DNA of 53,337 nt from NCBI GenBank assembly GCA_028724545.1, contig JAQYCU010000029.1:1-53337 (forward strand). Direction: 5' to 3'. Of the stretch, positions 33,112-44,200 are shown piece after piece. The number at the start of each line of letters is the position of its first letter. Within the stretch, counting starts at the first letter, position 1. The position numbers were made by a program, and so were the translations under genes. Source of the DNA: a bacterium. GTDB lineage: Bacteria > Bacillota > Clostridia > Lachnospirales > Lachnospiraceae. Below the pieces are notes generated by a model, which was not told the origin of the DNA, searched no databases, and saw only the letters and a program-made list of their open reading frames with translations.

Positions 33112-34395
33112 TTATCTCTTTTCCTTACCGGTTACATTTTTGTAAACCAGCTTTTTGCCTGCATAAATCTTGGCTTTCTTAATACTTGTTTTCATCAGCT
33201 GTTTTTTCAGTGATTTTGCTACTTTTTTATTCTTGACATATAGTTTGATGCCCTTTGGACAACCTTTGAAAATCGTCCCTTTTTTCACAAACTTCGGAGC
33301 TGTTTTTGTGTTACGGAAAGTGATTTTCTTTAATTTTTTGCAATTTGCAAATGTGCTTGCATTAACGGAAGATAATTTCTTCGGCAATACGATTTCTTTC
33401 AAATACGTGCAACCACTAAATGCAACAGAGCCAATATAGGTTACGTTGTCAGGTATGACTACTTTTTTTAACTTTGTTCCGGCAAATGCACGGTTTCCTA
33501 TTTTTTTCAGATGTTTTGGAAAAACCAGACTTTTTATACCAGAGAAAATAAAAGCATCCTCTCCAATGCTTTCTAATTGCTTTGGCAATTTTACGGTAGT
33601 GAGTTTAGAATTAAAACTAAAAGCATCCTCTCCAATGCTTTCTAATTGCTTTGGCAATTTTACGGTAGTCAGTTTAGAATTAACGCTAAATGCAGAAGTT
33701 GGAATGTTCTTTATCTGCGTTTTTTCCATATCCACTTGCTCTAAATTTTTACATTCGGAAAAAATCTGTCGATTAATGGCTGTTACACTTTTTGGTAATG
33801 TAATTTTCTTTACGACACGATTTGAATTGAAAGAACGAATTTTAGTTGTGCCGTCAGCGACGGTGTAGTTTTCTGGTATTGCCAATGGCAGGCACATAAC
33901 GGTTGGCTCCTTTTTTGAATACAGAGCATTATTCTTTTCATAGTAATACTTCTGGTCTGCTGGAACGGTTACTTTTATATTACTTCTTAACTTTGCATCA
34001 ATATTTTTTGCATTCTTAGGAATGTTAAGACTTTCCAAATTTGGAAGAAGTCTGGTATCCATACTGAAATAAGTTATGGTATCTGGAAAAACAATATGAC
34101 GGACTTTGCTGGAAGGTGCATCATGTCTGTTGTTAATATAAATCGTTACCGGATATTTCTTCCCTTTATAAGTAACACTTTCTGGAATTGTGAGCGTGTC
34201 GCCGGATATTTTTTCTTCCCAGAATGTTGCTATGTTGTTCTTTAAATCGATATCGTAACAAATATTATCTATCCAGCACTGTGCAGAGATACTATCTTCA
34301 TATTCAGTTTGGGTCGCTGCATTTGCTACATTTGTACCAGACAGCAATAGTGCTGCCATTAGTAAGAAACTACTTGCTTTTTTAAAATATTTCAT
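33112..34395 (-). CDS. Secreted BspA-like leucine-rich-repeat protein, paralogue 3
   Basis: 427 residues, 16 longer than the others because of an extra 23-residue repeat. Signal peptide MKYFKKASSFLLMAALLLSG is followed by the shared N-terminal domain, LRR_5 repeats and the Lys-rich tail. Two consecutive repeats (NSKLTTVKLPKQLESIGEDAF) are almost identical in DNA, a recent 69-bp duplication. It is the promoter-proximal gene of the array. Upstream, AGGGGGAATC serves as the ribosome binding site. Function beyond surface binding cannot be inferred. Confidence 0.88.
   Translation of the reverse strand: MKYFKKASSFLLMAALLLSGTNVANAATQTEYEDSISAQCWIDNICYDIDLKNNIATFWEEKISGDTLTIPESVTYKGKKYPVTIYINNRHDAPSSKVRHIVFPDTITYFSMDTRLLPNLESLNIPKNAKNIDAKLRSNIKVTVPADQKYYYEKNNALYSKKEPTVMCLPLAIPENYTVADGTTKIRSFNSNRVVKKITLPKSVTAINRQIFSECKNLEQVDMEKTQIKNIPTSAFSVNSKLTTVKLPKQLESIGEDAFSFNSKLTTVKLPKQLESIGEDAFIFSGIKSLVFPKHLKKIGNRAFAGTKLKKVVIPDNVTYIGSVAFSGCTYLKEIVLPKKLSSVNASTFANCKKLKKITFRNTKTAPKFVKKGTIFKGCPKGIKLYVKNKKVAKSLKKQLMKTSIKKAKIYAGKKLVYKNVTGKEKR
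33549..33686 (-). repeat. 69-bp tandem duplication within the LRR gene
   Basis: 33549-33617 and 33618-33686 are nearly identical, differing at only a few bases. The unit equals exactly one 23-residue repeat, so the frame is kept. It shows ongoing expansion of the repeat array. Confidence 0.92.
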
Positions 34396-34805
34396 ATTTG
34401 ATTCCCCCTCATTTCGATATGGAATATGTATTCCATTGCTTTGTTGAATTACTGTTTACGAGTTTCGTGCGTTGTAAAAATTTCCCTCCTTTGCTGCTTT
34501 TTACCGGTTAGTATTTTTTGAAAAACACAAAACGCGATAAAATAGAATAGTAAAAATGTTCCAAAATGGGAACGGTATAAAACGAAAAAATATTCATAGA
34601 AAATATAGATTATATAGATTAAATGAAAACCCCTCGTTTAAAAAGAGTGTAGCACAAATAAAAATAAATACAATAGGTTTTTGCCGAACGGTCATATTAG
34701 GGGGGTCGAACGGTCAAAGAAAATGCAAAATATCCTAAAAATTAGAGGCAGAGGGTTTAAATATTCTATCTTTTTTGGAAATGCAGAAAACAAAAATACA
34801 GCAAA
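34396..34805. other. Intergenic region upstream of the LRR array
   Basis: No credible gene. It should hold the leftward promoter of the LRR genes, which I cannot place. A small GTTCC/GGAAC hairpin lies near 34558-34573, and the 10-mer CGAACGGTCA is repeated directly at about 34685 and 34708. The sequence then grades into the repeat array. Confidence 0.4.
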
Positions 34806-35158
34806 AAGCCCTGCCATAACAATCACCCCCACTTCAACACCCACCCCAAAAATAGGCTGTGATAAGATAGAACATCCTAAAAGCAGCTGTTAAAAAACTC
34901 TGACGTAACAATCACCCCCACTTCAACACCCAACCCCTAAATGGGCTGTGATAAGATAGAACATCCTAAAAGCAGCTGTTATATAGCCCTGCCATAACCA
35001 TCACCTCACACTTGAGCCCCGCCCCAAAAATAGGCTGTGATAAGATAGTACATCCTAAAAGCAGCAGTCAAAAAACTCTGACGTAACAATCACCCCCCAC
35101 TTCAACACCCACCCCCAAAATGGGCTGTGATAAGATAGTACATCCTAAAAGCAGCTGT
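34806..35158 (+). repeat. Four tandem 89-90-bp repeats
   Basis: The core GGCTGTGATAAGATAG recurs at 34855, 34944, 35033 and 35123. Units 1 and 3 open with GCCCTGCCATAAC and units 2 and 4 with ACTCTGACGTAAC, so there is a higher-order 178-bp period. Each unit has a C-rich part (CACCCCCACTTCAACACCC) and ends CATCCTAAAAGCAGC. No frame is conserved between units. Confidence 0.9.
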
Positions 35159-35264
35159 TAAACAGACACTGGTGCTTAGTGGACGTATTTTGTCCACTTA
35201 CGCACCACTGTGTCTGTTTCCAAGCGAGAGCGTGCTGCTGTAGGAAGTACTATCTTATCACAGT
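35126..35264. repeat. MITE-like long palindrome at the end of the array
   Basis: The outer arms CTGTGATAAGATAGTAC (35126-35142) and its complement (35248-35264) flank a hairpin whose arms AACAGACAC, TGGTGC and AGTGGAC pair across a 7-nt centre (about 35183-35190). The full dyad spans about 139 bp. Terminal inverted repeats without a gene are typical of miniature transposable elements; no target-site duplication is evident. Confidence 0.65.
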
Positions 35265-35338
35265 CCCTTCTCGCGCTGTTTCCAAGCGAGAGCGTGCTGC
35301 TGTAGGAAGTCCTATCTTATCACAGTCCCTTCTCTGTT
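35216..35338 (+). repeat. Two tandem 62-bp repeats, inverted relative to the 89-bp array
   Basis: Units start at 35216 and 35278 with GTTTCCAAGCGAGAGCGTGC and end ATCTTATCACAGTCCCTTCT, differing at few positions. They match the 89-bp units in inverted orientation over the TATCTTATCACAG part and carry the same 24-bp block found at 10375-10398. They end about 60 bp before uvrC, in a region that should hold its promoter. Confidence 0.9.
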
Positions 35339-35401
35339 GTTCCCACCTTTATTTCGTGTTAAAATAAGCAGTAGTCCAAGAAAACAGAAAGGAAGCAGTC
35401 C

Positions 35402-37285
35402 GTGTTTAATATAGAAGAAGAATTAAAAAAACTTCCTGCAAAACCTGGTGTCTATCTGATGCACGACAAAAAAGATGCCATTATATATGTAGGAAAAGCA
35501 ATCAGTTTAAAAAACAGAGTACGTCAGTATTTCCAAAGCAGCCGGAGAGTTTCGCCCAAAATCCAGCAGATGATATCGCATATTGACCACTTCGAGTATA
35601 TCGTAACGGATTCCGAAGTAGAGGCTCTGGTACTGGAAAACAATCTGATAAAAGAATATATGCCAAAGTACAACACAATGCTGAAAGACGATAAAACCTA
35701 TCCGTTTATAAAAGCCACGGCGGGGGAAGATTATCCCCGGTTAATTTATTGCAGGCAGCAAAAAAAAGACCAGGCAAGGTACTTTGGACCATATACGAGT
35801 GCAGCGACGGCAAAAGATGCGATAGAAATGGCACAAAAAATATACCATATCCGTACCTGCAACCGTGTACTGCCAAGAGATACCGGAAAAGCACGCCCTT
35901 GTTTGAATTATCATATCAAACAGTGTGATGCACCATGTCAGGGCTGTATTTCCAAAGAAGAATATCAGAAAAACTTCAATAAAGCACTCAAATTGTTAGA
36001 GGGTGATTATCGTGAAGTGATAGAAGTGTTAGAAGAGAAGATGAAAGCAGCAGCAGCCAGTCTGCAATTTGAGGATGCAGCGTCATACCGGGATTTGATA
36101 GAAAGTGTCAAGAAGGTTGAAATCCGTCAGAAAGTGACAGACTTTGCCGGGGCAGACCGTGATATTATTGCTGTAGCAGCAACGATGCAGGAAGCTGTTG
36201 TACAGGTGTTTTTTATCAGAGAAGGAAAAATGATAGGCAGGGACCATTTTCATCTGAATGGTATCGAGGGGGACAGTCATAATGAAATTTTACAGTCTTT
36301 TGTCAAACAGTTTTATGCAGGAACACCTTTTATTCCACGGGAAGTCGTGTTAGAATATGAGATACAGGATGCCCCCCTGATAGAAGAATGGCTAAGCCAG
36401 AAGAGGGGAAGCAAAGTGAGCGTGTTAGTACCTAAAAAAGGACAAAAAGAGCGTCTGATGGAACTGGCACATAAAAATGCAGCACTGGTTCTGACGCAGG
36501 ACAGCGAAAAAATCAAAAGGGAAGAACAACGGACGGCAGGAGCGATGAAACAGATATGTGGATGGCTTGGGCTGGACGGGATATCACGGATTGAGTCCTA
36601 CGATATTTCTAATATTAACGGTTTTCAATCGGTTGGTTCTATGGTTGTTTTTGAAAATGGAAAGCCCAAAAAGAGTGATTATCGAAAGTTTCGCATTCAG
36701 ACGGTGCAGGGACCGGATGATTATGCCAGTATGGAAGAGGTGCTGACCAGGCGTTTTCGTCACGGACTGGAAGAAAGAGAGCAGTTGAGCCAGAAAGACT
36801 GGGACAGCACGCTGGGAAGTTTCACACAGTTTCCGGATTTGATTATGATGGATGGTGGAAAAGGACAGGTTCACGTTGCCGAGCAGGTGTTAGAAAAACT
36901 TGGATTAAACATCCCGGTTTGTGGTATGGTAAAAGATGATAAGCACCGTACACGGGGATTGTATTTTCAGAACCGGGAAATGCCGGTTACCGTCAACAGC
37001 GAAGGATTTCATCTAATGACAAGAATACAGGACGAAGTGCACCGGTTCGCGATAGAGTATCACCGTTCTCTTCGTAGCAAAGTGCAGGTAAAATCGATTC
37101 TGGATGAGATTCCGGGTATCGGAGAGAAACGAAGAAAAGCCCTGATGCGCCGGTTCCAGTCGTTGGAGAATATCCGGCAGGCTTCTGTGGAAGAACTAAA
37201 AGAAGCAGATGGAATGAATGAAAAAGCAGCACAAAGTGTATATGATTTTTTTCACAGCAAAGGAGAGAAAGAAAGCAATGAATAA
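35402..37285 (+). CDS. uvrC: UvrABC excinuclease subunit C
   Basis: 627 residues, normal length. The N-terminal GIY-YIG nuclease (about 12-90) opens with [20 protein letters not shown] and makes the 3' incision. A Cys-containing region (about 165-185) and a UVR domain (about 200-235) that binds UvrB follow. The RNase H-like endonuclease domain (about 370-540) makes the 5' incision, and a tandem helix-hairpin-helix DNA-binding domain ([16 protein letters not shown]) closes the protein. The start is GTG 35402 with AAAGGAAG upstream. No LexA box is seen. hprK overlaps its last 8 bp, so they are cotranscribed. Confidence 0.97.
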   Translation: MFNIEEELKKLPAKPGVYLMHDKKDAIIYVGKAISLKNRVRQYFQSSRRVSPKIQQMISHIDHFEYIVTDSEVEALVLENNLIKEYMPKYNTMLKDDKTYPFIKATAGEDYPRLIYCRQQKKDQARYFGPYTSAATAKDAIEMAQKIYHIRTCNRVLPRDTGKARPCLNYHIKQCDAPCQGCISKEEYQKNFNKALKLLEGDYREVIEVLEEKMKAAAASLQFEDAASYRDLIESVKKVEIRQKVTDFAGADRDIIAVAATMQEAVVQVFFIREGKMIGRDHFHLNGIEGDSHNEILQSFVKQFYAGTPFIPREVVLEYEIQDAPLIEEWLSQKRGSKVSVLVPKKGQKERLMELAHKNAALVLTQDSEKIKREEQRTAGAMKQICGWLGLDGISRIESYDISNINGFQSVGSMVVFENGKPKKSDYRKFRIQTVQGPDDYASMEEVLTRRFRHGLEEREQLSQKDWDSTLGSFTQFPDLIMMDGGKGQVHVAEQVLEKLGLNIPVCGMVKDDKHRTRGLYFQNREMPVTVNSEGFHLMTRIQDEVHRFAIEYHRSLRSKVQVKSILDEIPGIGEKRRKALMRRFQSLENIRQASVEELKEADGMNEKAAQSVYDFFHSKGEKESNE

Positions 37286-38243
37286 TGAAACATATTATAT
37301 ATCATTAAAAGATTTAGTAGAAACACTTCATCTGGAAAACTGTACGCCGGAAGTGCCTATTGATTCTGTAAGAATTACGCAGACGGAAGTAAACCGTCCG
37401 GCATTGCAGCTGGCAGGATATTTTGATTATTTTGACTCCGGCAGAATCCAGATTATCGGTCACGTGGAACACACCTATATGCTGCAGGTTGGGATGGAGC
37501 GCAGCGTAGAAATGATGGAGCGTATTATGGCAGGCAGTGAAAAATCGCCGAAACCACCATGTATTATTTATTGCCGTAACATCTGGATTGAGGATGAAAT
37601 TATTGAACTGGCAAATAAATATCATGTGCCATTGCTACGCAGCCAGAAAGCAACTTCACCGTTTATGGCAGAATTAATCCGTTATCTGACAACAGAACTT
37701 GCTCCACGCTGTACCGTGCACGGTGTGCTGGTTGACATTTACGGCGAAGGCGTGCTGATAATGGGAGAGAGTGGTATCGGTAAATCAGAGGTTGCATTGG
37801 AACTGATTCACCGTGGTCACCGTCTGGTATCGGATGATGTCGTGGAAATCAAAAGAGTCAGCGATACTTCATTGATTGGAAGTGCACCAAATATTACCAG
37901 ACATTTTATTGAACTGAGAGGTATCGGCATTATTGATGCAAAGACCTTATTTGGTGTCGAGAGTGTAAAAGATGAGCAGGAAATCAATCTGGTTATCAAG
38001 CTGGAGGAATTTAATAAGGAACAGGAATATGACAGACTTGGTCTGGAAGAGCAGTATATTGATTTCTTGGGAAATCAGGTCGTATGTCATTCTATCCCGA
38101 TTCGTCCGGGACGAAATGTTGCAATTATCTGTGAGTCGGCAGCTGTCAATCACAGGCAGAAAAAGATGGGATATAATGCTGCACAGGAATTATATAACCG
38201 TGTTACAAACAATCTGACAGCCAAGAGAGCAGATAAGGAATAG
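37278..38243 (+). CDS. hprK: HPr kinase/phosphorylase
   Basis: 321 residues from ATG 37278, within the end of uvrC. The Walker A motif GESGIGKSE (near 160) and the family signature [13 protein letters not shown] are present, and [10 protein letters not shown] supplies the metal-binding and catalytic acids. The enzyme phosphorylates HPr on Ser46 at high glycolytic flux and reverses this with phosphate, driving CcpA-dependent catabolite repression in Firmicutes. The ribosome binding site AGGAGA lies 12 bp upstream, within uvrC. The frame extends further up inside uvrC, but that start has no ribosome binding site. Confidence 0.96.
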   Translation: MNNETYYISLKDLVETLHLENCTPEVPIDSVRITQTEVNRPALQLAGYFDYFDSGRIQIIGHVEHTYMLQVGMERSVEMMERIMAGSEKSPKPPCIIYCRNIWIEDEIIELANKYHVPLLRSQKATSPFMAELIRYLTTELAPRCTVHGVLVDIYGEGVLIMGESGIGKSEVALELIHRGHRLVSDDVVEIKRVSDTSLIGSAPNITRHFIELRGIGIIDAKTLFGVESVKDEQEINLVIKLEEFNKEQEYDRLGLEEQYIDFLGNQVVCHSIPIRPGRNVAIICESAAVNHRQKKMGYNAAQELYNRVTNNLTAKRADKE

Positions 38244-38294
38244 AAACGAAGCAAAAATACGAAGCAAAAATACAAAGGAATGGAGAGGATAATT

Positions 38295-38882
38295 ATGTAT
38301 ATTATTGTAGGTTTAGGAAATCCGGGAAGAAGATACGCAGGAACCAGACATAATATTGGCTTTTCGGCAATAACAGCATTGGCAGAAGCGCACGATATTT
38401 CGGTGGATACCAAAAAGCACAAGGCTAAGATAGGCACAGGTGTTATTGATGGAGAGAAGGTTATTCTTGTGCAGCCGCTTACCTATATGAATTTGAGTGG
38501 CGAATGTGTAAAGGAACTGGTTGATTATTACAAAATTGATGTAACTACGGAACTGATTATTATATATGATGATGTTGATTTGGACGTCGGCAGATTGCGT
38601 GTCCGTGCCCAGGGACGTGCCGGTGGACATAATGGCATTAAAAATATTGTTGCGCAATTGGGAACGCAGGTGTTTACCCGAATCCGTGTCGGTGTAGGCA
38701 AAAAGCCGGAAGGATGGGATTTGGCAAATCACGTGCTGGCGAAAATCCCGGATGAGGAACAGCCGGCAATCAGGGAAGCATTGCAGCAGACGGTTCAGGC
38801 TTGTGAACTGATTATCCAGAAAGATGTGAAAGCAGCTATGAACCGTTTTAATCAGGCTCCGGCAGCTTCAGAAAAGGAATAG
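38295..38882 (+). CDS. pth: Peptidyl-tRNA hydrolase
   Basis: 195 residues. MYIIVGLGNPGRRYAGTRHNIGF contains the catalytic His (near 20) and the substrate Asn; YDDVDLDVGRLRVR and GRAGGHNGIKNI are the other family motifs, with the catalytic Asp near 93. It frees tRNA from peptidyl-tRNA that drops off the ribosome. GGAGAGG precedes ATG 38295. The 51-bp gap from hprK holds a short direct repeat (GAAGCAAAAATAC twice). The mfd gene begins 3 bp after its stop, as in many Firmicutes. Confidence 0.96.
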   Translation: MYIIVGLGNPGRRYAGTRHNIGFSAITALAEAHDISVDTKKHKAKIGTGVIDGEKVILVQPLTYMNLSGECVKELVDYYKIDVTTELIIIYDDVDLDVGRLRVRAQGRAGGHNGIKNIVAQLGTQVFTRIRVGVGKKPEGWDLANHVLAKIPDEEQPAIREALQQTVQACELIIQKDVKAAMNRFNQAPAASEKE

Positions 38883-38885
38883 CAG

Positions 38886-41800
38886 ATGATGGAAACTTTA
38901 TTGGCACCATTGATGGAAATAAATTCATATAACAATGCGAAAGAATGCATAGACAGGAAAAAACTGCCTATGCATATTTCGGGTTGCATGGATTCGCAGA
39001 AAGTACAATTTATATATGGACTATCCCAAGGAGTTTCCTGGAAAGTTATCATTACCCAGAATGAAATCAAAGCAAGGGAATTTATCGAAGAGTATCGTAT
39101 GTTTGACAGGGACGTACTGTATTACCCTGCAAAAGATGTCATTTTTTACAGTGCCGATATTCACGGTAGTGCGATTACGGTGGAAAGAATGAAGGTAATC
39201 GAGGCACTTCTGACAAAAGAGGAAGGAACGGTTGTGACTACGATGGATGCCGGAATGGAACTTCTGCCGTCGCTTACCGGGTACCAGAAGGCTGTTTCCG
39301 TTATTTCAGAGGGAGAAACCGTCGACTTGGAACAGCTCAGTATTCATTTGACCGATATGGGATATAAAAGACAGGGGCAGGTTGAGGTTCCCGGCGATTT
39401 TTCCATTCGTGGTGGGATTGTAGATATTTTCCCGATTACGCAGGACTGTCCTTACCGGATAGAATTGTGGGGAGATGAGGTAGACACGATTCGTTCTTTT
39501 GATGCAGAAAGCCAGCGTTCGATTGAAAGGGTAGAGAAGATTGCTGTTTTTCCTGCATCCGAGTGGATTATGACGGAAGCAGAGATTGCAGAAGCGTTCC
39601 GAAATATCAAAGAAGACCAGAAACAATTTGTGCAGAAATTACGGGAAGAGAAAAATTTTGAGGCGATAAACAGGATTCAGGATATTGTCGGACAATTACA
39701 GGAAGAATATAAAGCGTATGGAAACCGGATGGGACTGGAAGGATTTGTCCCATATTTTCAGATACAAAGAGGTTCGCTGTTTGATTATTTTGGCAGTCAG
39801 GATACGCTGTTTTTTGTTGACGAACCGCTGCGCTGTATGGAAAAAATGGATACGGTAGCAGAAGAGTTTCGTGAGAGTATGGAAGGACGTCTGGAAAAAG
39901 GTTATATTCTGCCGGGCCAGATGGATATGCTGTATCCTGCCGAAACAGTCAGTGCTTTGCTGCAAAACAGGCAGACCGTTTACCTTACGATGTTGGATAC
40001 GCTTCCGAAGGGACTTGAAGTAAAGGAAGCCTATAATGTGCAGGTACAGCCTGTTGGTTCTTATAATAAGCATTTTGAACTGCTGGCAGAGGATATCAGA
40101 AAATGGCAGAAGAACGGATACCGTGTCCTTTTGCTGTCGGCTTCGCGTACAAGGGCAGAGCGTCTGAGCAAAGATTTAAATGAGTATGAGATTCCGGCGT
40201 TTTACCGGGAGAAACCGGATACTGTCCTAAAAACGGGACAGGTTATGGTATCGTATGGTTTTTTACAAAAAGGATTTTCGTATGCTACGGCAAAATTTGT
40301 TGTAGTAACGGAAGGGGATATTTTTGGAACAAAGGTAAAAACCAGACGAAAGAAACAAAAGAAATATTCCGGCAAATCAATCCAGAGTTTTAACGAATTG
40401 AGTGTTGGCGATTATGTTGTTCACGAAGAGTATGGACTGGGTGTTTATAAAGGAATCGAAAAGATTCAGGTGGACAAAGTAACGAAGGATTATCTGAAAA
40501 TAGAATATGGAGATGGGGGCAATCTGTATGTCCCGGTTTCGGGACTGGATGTATTACAAAAGTATGCAGGACAGGAAGCGAAAGCCCCGAAATTAAATAA
40601 ATTAAATTCTTCCGAATGGAAGAAGACGAAAACGAGAGTCAAAGGTGCTGTACAGGAGATTGCAAAGGAACTGGTGCTTCTCTATGCAAAGCGTCAGGAG
40701 CAGGAAGGTTTTCAGTTCAGCGCAGATACGGTGTGGCAAAAAGAGTTTGAGGAACTGTTCCCGTTTGAGGAAACGCAGGACCAGTTAAAAGCGATTGAAG
40801 AAACAAAACGGGATATGGAAAGCAAAAAGATTATGGACCGTCTGATTTGTGGAGATGTCGGATATGGCAAGACGGAAATCGCACTTCGTGCTGCATTTAA
40901 GGCAGTAAATGATGGAAAGCAGGTGGCTTTTCTGGTGCCGACTACGATTTTGGCGCAGCAGCATTACAACACCTTTCAGGAAAGAATGGGCGCGTTCCCG
41001 GTTCACATAGAGATGCTTTCAAGGTTTCGTACACCGGCGCAGCAGAAGAAAGCATTGTCTTTGCTGAAAAAAGGACAGGTGGATATTATTATCGGAACGC
41101 ACCGTCTGCTTTCTAAGGATGTGGAGTTTAAAAATTTAGGACTGCTGATAGTAGATGAGGAGCAGCGTTTTGGCGTTACGCACAAAGAGAAGATAAAGCA
41201 GATGAAAGGAAATGTTGATGTCCTGACACTGAGTGCTACGCCGATTCCGAGAACGCTTCATATGAGTCTTGTCGGCATTCGGGATATGAGTGTACTAGAA
41301 GAACCTCCCGTTGACCGTCTTCCAATCCAGACTTTTGTAATGGAGCACAACAATGAAATTATTCGGGAGGCCGTCAACAGAGAACTTGCAAGGGGTGGCC
41401 AGGTATTTTATGTTTATAACCGGGTAAAAACAATCGATGAGGTGGCAATGGAAATTGCAAAACTGGTACCGGATGCGAATGTGGCATATGCGCACGGCCA
41501 GATGAGCGAACGAGAACTGGAAAATATTATGATGTCCTTTATCAGTGGGGAAATTGATGTATTAGTGTCCACTACGATTATTGAAACGGGACTGGATATT
41601 TCCAATGTCAATACGATTATCATTGACAATGCAGACCAGATGGGGTTGTCGCAGTTATATCAGCTGCGTGGGCGTGTTGGACGTTCCAACCGTACTGCGT
41701 ATGCATTTCTGATGTATAAAAAAGATAAGATGCTCAAGGAAGTGGCAGAAAAAAGGCTTGCTGCTATCAGGGAGTACACGGAACTGGGTTCCGGTATCAA

Positions 41801-42482
41801 AGTAGCAATGCGTGATTTGGAGATACGTGGCGCAGGCAATCTTTTGGGCGCAGCGCAGTCCGGTCATATGGAGGCTGTCGGTTATGATTTGTATTGCAAA
41901 ATGCTGAATGACGCAGTCCGTCAGTTAAAGGGTGAGATAAAAGAAGAGGAAGAATTTGAAACAGCGATTGATTTGCAGGTGGATGCTTATATTCCTGCAA
42001 AATATATTCCAAGTGAATTTCAGAAACTGGATATGTATAAGCGTATTGCAGGAATTGAAAATCTGGAGGAATACCGGGATATGCAGGAAGAACTGACAGA
42101 CCGTTTCGGAGATATTCCGACACCGGCAGAGAACCTGCTGCGTATTGCATTAATCAAAGCAAATGCACATCAGGCGAAGATAACCCAGATTGTGCAAAAG
42201 GTCAATGGAATCCGTGTTTATCTGCACAAGTGTGCAAAAATAGAGCCGGAGAAGGCAACAAAAATGATAGAAGAATATGGTGGCAGATTAAAATATGTTC
42301 AGGATGAAACGCCGTACTTTTTCTATCGGTTAGAGCAGCAAAAACCAAACCCAATGACGAGAAATGTGCGTTATGGGGCAAAGAAGATAACTGCTGACAA
42401 GCCGAAGAAGGCAGCAGCAGAGAAGATTTTTGAAATAGTAGAAGAACTAGTCCTAAAAATAGGACAGAAACCGGCAGAATAG
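38886..42482 (+). CDS. mfd: Transcription-repair coupling factor Mfd
   Basis: 1198 residues, full length. An N-terminal UvrB-like region (about 1-340) binds UvrA. The RNA polymerase interaction domain starts near 510 ([17 protein letters not shown]). The SF2 translocase follows: Walker [10 protein letters not shown] (near 655), DEEQ box (near 757), the TRG motif region and [12 protein letters not shown]-terminal regulatory domain ends the protein. Mfd pushes stalled RNA polymerase off lesions and recruits UvrA. It sits with uvrC in the same presumed transcript, 3 bp after pth. The weak AAGGAA upstream sets ATG 38886, with a second ATG right after it. Confidence 0.97.
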   Translation: MMETLLAPLMEINSYNNAKECIDRKKLPMHISGCMDSQKVQFIYGLSQGVSWKVIITQNEIKAREFIEEYRMFDRDVLYYPAKDVIFYSADIHGSAITVERMKVIEALLTKEEGTVVTTMDAGMELLPSLTGYQKAVSVISEGETVDLEQLSIHLTDMGYKRQGQVEVPGDFSIRGGIVDIFPITQDCPYRIELWGDEVDTIRSFDAESQRSIERVEKIAVFPASEWIMTEAEIAEAFRNIKEDQKQFVQKLREEKNFEAINRIQDIVGQLQEEYKAYGNRMGLEGFVPYFQIQRGSLFDYFGSQDTLFFVDEPLRCMEKMDTVAEEFRESMEGRLEKGYILPGQMDMLYPAETVSALLQNRQTVYLTMLDTLPKGLEVKEAYNVQVQPVGSYNKHFELLAEDIRKWQKNGYRVLLLSASRTRAERLSKDLNEYEIPAFYREKPDTVLKTGQVMVSYGFLQKGFSYATAKFVVVTEGDIFGTKVKTRRKKQKKYSGKSIQSFNELSVGDYVVHEEYGLGVYKGIEKIQVDKVTKDYLKIEYGDGGNLYVPVSGLDVLQKYAGQEAKAPKLNKLNSSEWKKTKTRVKGAVQEIAKELVLLYAKRQEQEGFQFSADTVWQKEFEELFPFEETQDQLKAIEETKRDMESKKIMDRLICGDVGYGKTEIALRAAFKAVNDGKQVAFLVPTTILAQQHYNTFQERMGAFPVHIEMLSRFRTPAQQKKALSLLKKGQVDIIIGTHRLLSKDVEFKNLGLLIVDEEQRFGVTHKEKIKQMKGNVDVLTLSATPIPRTLHMSLVGIRDMSVLEEPPVDRLPIQTFVMEHNNEIIREAVNRELARGGQVFYVYNRVKTIDEVAMEIAKLVPDANVAYAHGQMSERELENIMMSFISGEIDVLVSTTIIETGLDISNVNTIIIDNADQMGLSQLYQLRGRVGRSNRTAYAFLMYKKDKMLKEVAEKRLAAIREYTELGSGIKVAMRDLEIRGAGNLLGAAQSGHMEAVGYDLYCKMLNDAVRQLKGEIKEEEEFETAIDLQVDAYIPAKYIPSEFQKLDMYKRIAGIENLEEYRDMQEELTDRFGDIPTPAENLLRIALIKANAHQAKITQIVQKVNGIRVYLHKCAKIEPEKATKMIEEYGGRLKYVQDETPYFFYRLEQQKPNPMTRNVRYGAKKITADKPKKAAAEKIFEIVEELVLKIGQKPAE

Positions 42483-42508
42483 ACCGACAGACGAAAAAGG
42501 AGGATATG

Positions 42509-43525
42509 ATGAAAAAAAGCAAGAGAGTGGCAGCAGGAATTTTGGCAGGATGTTTTTCTGTCAGTGTACTTTTCACAGGATGTTCCGGCAAAAGTACCGG
42601 CTCTAAAAGTGTGAAACTGGAGCAGGGGGCAATCGAGGAAAATTCTATTGTTATTAAAATAGGAAATATCGGCGTGAAGTACAGCGAAGTGCAGAATTAC
42701 TGTTATCTGATGAAGGCACAGTATGAAAGCAGTTTTGGGAATAAAATCTGGGAATACCCGGTGGACAAGGATGCGACGATTGGTGATGAGGCAAAAGAAG
42801 AGATTGTCAATATGATTACGCAGCTGAAAGTAATTAATGCAACGGCAGAGGAAGAAAAAGTCAGTCTGACAAATGATGAGAAAGATGAGGCATTGCAGAA
42901 GGCTGAAAAGGTAATGGCAGAAGCAACAGAAGAAGATAAGCAGAAATATTCGCTGTCTGTGCAGGGGCTGAGCGAACTTTACGAAGAGAATGCGCTGGCA
43001 AATAAAATGTTTTATATTGCTACAGATGACGCAGATACGGAAGTGTCAGAAGAAGAGGCAAAGCAAATCAGAATCCAGTATTTGCAGGTGATGACGGAGG
43101 GAACGAACCAGAATGGAATCCTGATTCAGTTAAATGACAAGGAAAAAGCAGAGGCACTGTCAAGAGCAGAGCAGCTGCAGAAAGAAGCCAAAAACACAAA
43201 TGATTTTCTGGAACTTGCCAAGAAAAATACGGATAGTGCAACGACAGAATTGTTAATTGGAAAAGACAATACACAGTTAGAGCAAGAGGTAATTACGGCT
43301 GCTTTTGCGTTGCAAAAAGGGAAGGTCAGCGAGGTGATTAGCACGCAGACGGGTTATTACATTGTATATTGCGTGAATGACAATGACGAAGATGCGACTT
43401 ATGCACGCCGTGAGGAGATTATTGAGGAACGCCAGACCAAGATGTTTAAGAAAAAATATGCAAAATGGCTGGGCGATTATGAAGTAAGTATCAGCCAGTC
43501 TTTCTGGAAAATTTTTAATATTTAG
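42509..43525 (+). CDS. PrsA/SurA-like peptidyl-prolyl isomerase lipoprotein
   Basis: About 338 residues. The signal peptide ends in a lipobox LFTGC (Cys near 25), so it is a lipoprotein on the outer face of the membrane. A SurA_N-like helical domain (about 45-180) is followed by a parvulin PpiC domain (about 185-290; GILIQLNDKEKAEALSRAEQL through KGKVSEVISTQTGYYIVY) and a C-terminal helix. Parvulin lipoproteins help fold exported proteins, and this genome exports many. AAGGAGGATATG precedes it; ATG 42506 or 42509 can serve. Some family motifs of active parvulins (the paired His) are not evident, so it may be a chaperone without isomerase activity. It follows mfd by 26 bp. Confidence 0.85.
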   Translation: MKKSKRVAAGILAGCFSVSVLFTGCSGKSTGSKSVKLEQGAIEENSIVIKIGNIGVKYSEVQNYCYLMKAQYESSFGNKIWEYPVDKDATIGDEAKEEIVNMITQLKVINATAEEEKVSLTNDEKDEALQKAEKVMAEATEEDKQKYSLSVQGLSELYEENALANKMFYIATDDADTEVSEEEAKQIRIQYLQVMTEGTNQNGILIQLNDKEKAEALSRAEQLQKEAKNTNDFLELAKKNTDSATTELLIGKDNTQLEQEVITAAFALQKGKVSEVISTQTGYYIVYCVNDNDEDATYARREEIIEERQTKMFKKKYAKWLGDYEVSISQSFWKIFNI

Positions 43526-43562
43526 TCTGTTTTAGTCTGTGAAAGATAAGGAAAAATTAAGG

Positions 43563-43603
43563 GATTTTTCTGTAGTTTTGCGTTTACAGAAAATCGGCTT
43601 TTT
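43563..43603 (+). terminator. Terminator after the PrsA-like gene
   Basis: A stem GATTTTTCTGTA (43563-43574) with TACAGAAAATC (43585-43595, one bulged T), a loop of about 10 nt, then GGCTTTTTG. A TATACT (-10) near 43607 may start the cheX transcript. Confidence 0.7.
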
Positions 43604-43695
43604 GTTATACTAATAAGGTAACATTTTTCGTGCTATTTTTTATGGGGAAAGGTACGCGCGAAAACCGTAACAGCGTAAGAAGGGAAGGTGCACTT

Positions 43696-44151
43696 ATGAA
43701 GGCGGAGCATGTGAATCCATTTATTATTTCTGTCTGCAAGGTTGTCAAGGATATGTGTATGATAGATTTAAAAATAGGAAAACCAAGCATGACAGAAGGA
43801 GTTTACCTGAGTGACGCATCCATTATCAAATTAGGATTATTAGGGGACCTGAATGGTGAAGTTGTTCTCAATATTGAGCAGGATATGGCACTGGGCATCG
43901 TGTCTAAGATGATGATGATGCCGGTGACAGAGATGGATGCTCTGGGACAGAGTGCTATTTCAGAATTAGGAAATATGGTGGCTGGAAATACGGCGACAGT
44001 TTTTGCAAATAGTGATATTGTGATTGACATTACACCACCAAGTTATTATCTGGGAGCAGATTACAAGTCAGATGTTTCTCAGTGGTTTAGCATTCCATTT
44101 TCCAGTGACGCAGGAAACTTATCGATAGATGTATTTATCAAGGAAAGTTAG
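43696..44151 (+). CDS. cheX: CheX-type chemotaxis protein (CheY-P phosphatase)
   Basis: 151 residues of the CheC/CheX/FliY superfamily, in the CheX single-motif form. The catalytic helix AISELGNMVAGN supplies the Glu and Asn that hydrolyse CheY-phosphate (pattern E-x2-N). It keeps the size and beta-alpha pattern of CheX; a degenerate DUF-like relative without activity is possible. ATG 43696 follows GGGAAGGTG; the longer upstream frame has no ribosome binding site. It stands apart from other chemotaxis genes, between two terminators, but it fits a motile cell with the flagellin at 3210. Confidence 0.85.
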   Translation: MKAEHVNPFIISVCKVVKDMCMIDLKIGKPSMTEGVYLSDASIIKLGLLGDLNGEVVLNIEQDMALGIVSKMMMMPVTEMDALGQSAISELGNMVAGNTATVFANSDIVIDITPPSYYLGADYKSDVSQWFSIPFSSDAGNLSIDVFIKES

Positions 44152-44200
44152 GAAGGCTATTCTGAAATATTGTCAGCAATCAGATAGGAATACATAAAAA

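Noticed and set aside
34806..35338. CRISPR array
   Set aside because: Units are 89-90 and 62 bp, similar along their entire length, without unique spacers of constant size, and no cas genes are near.
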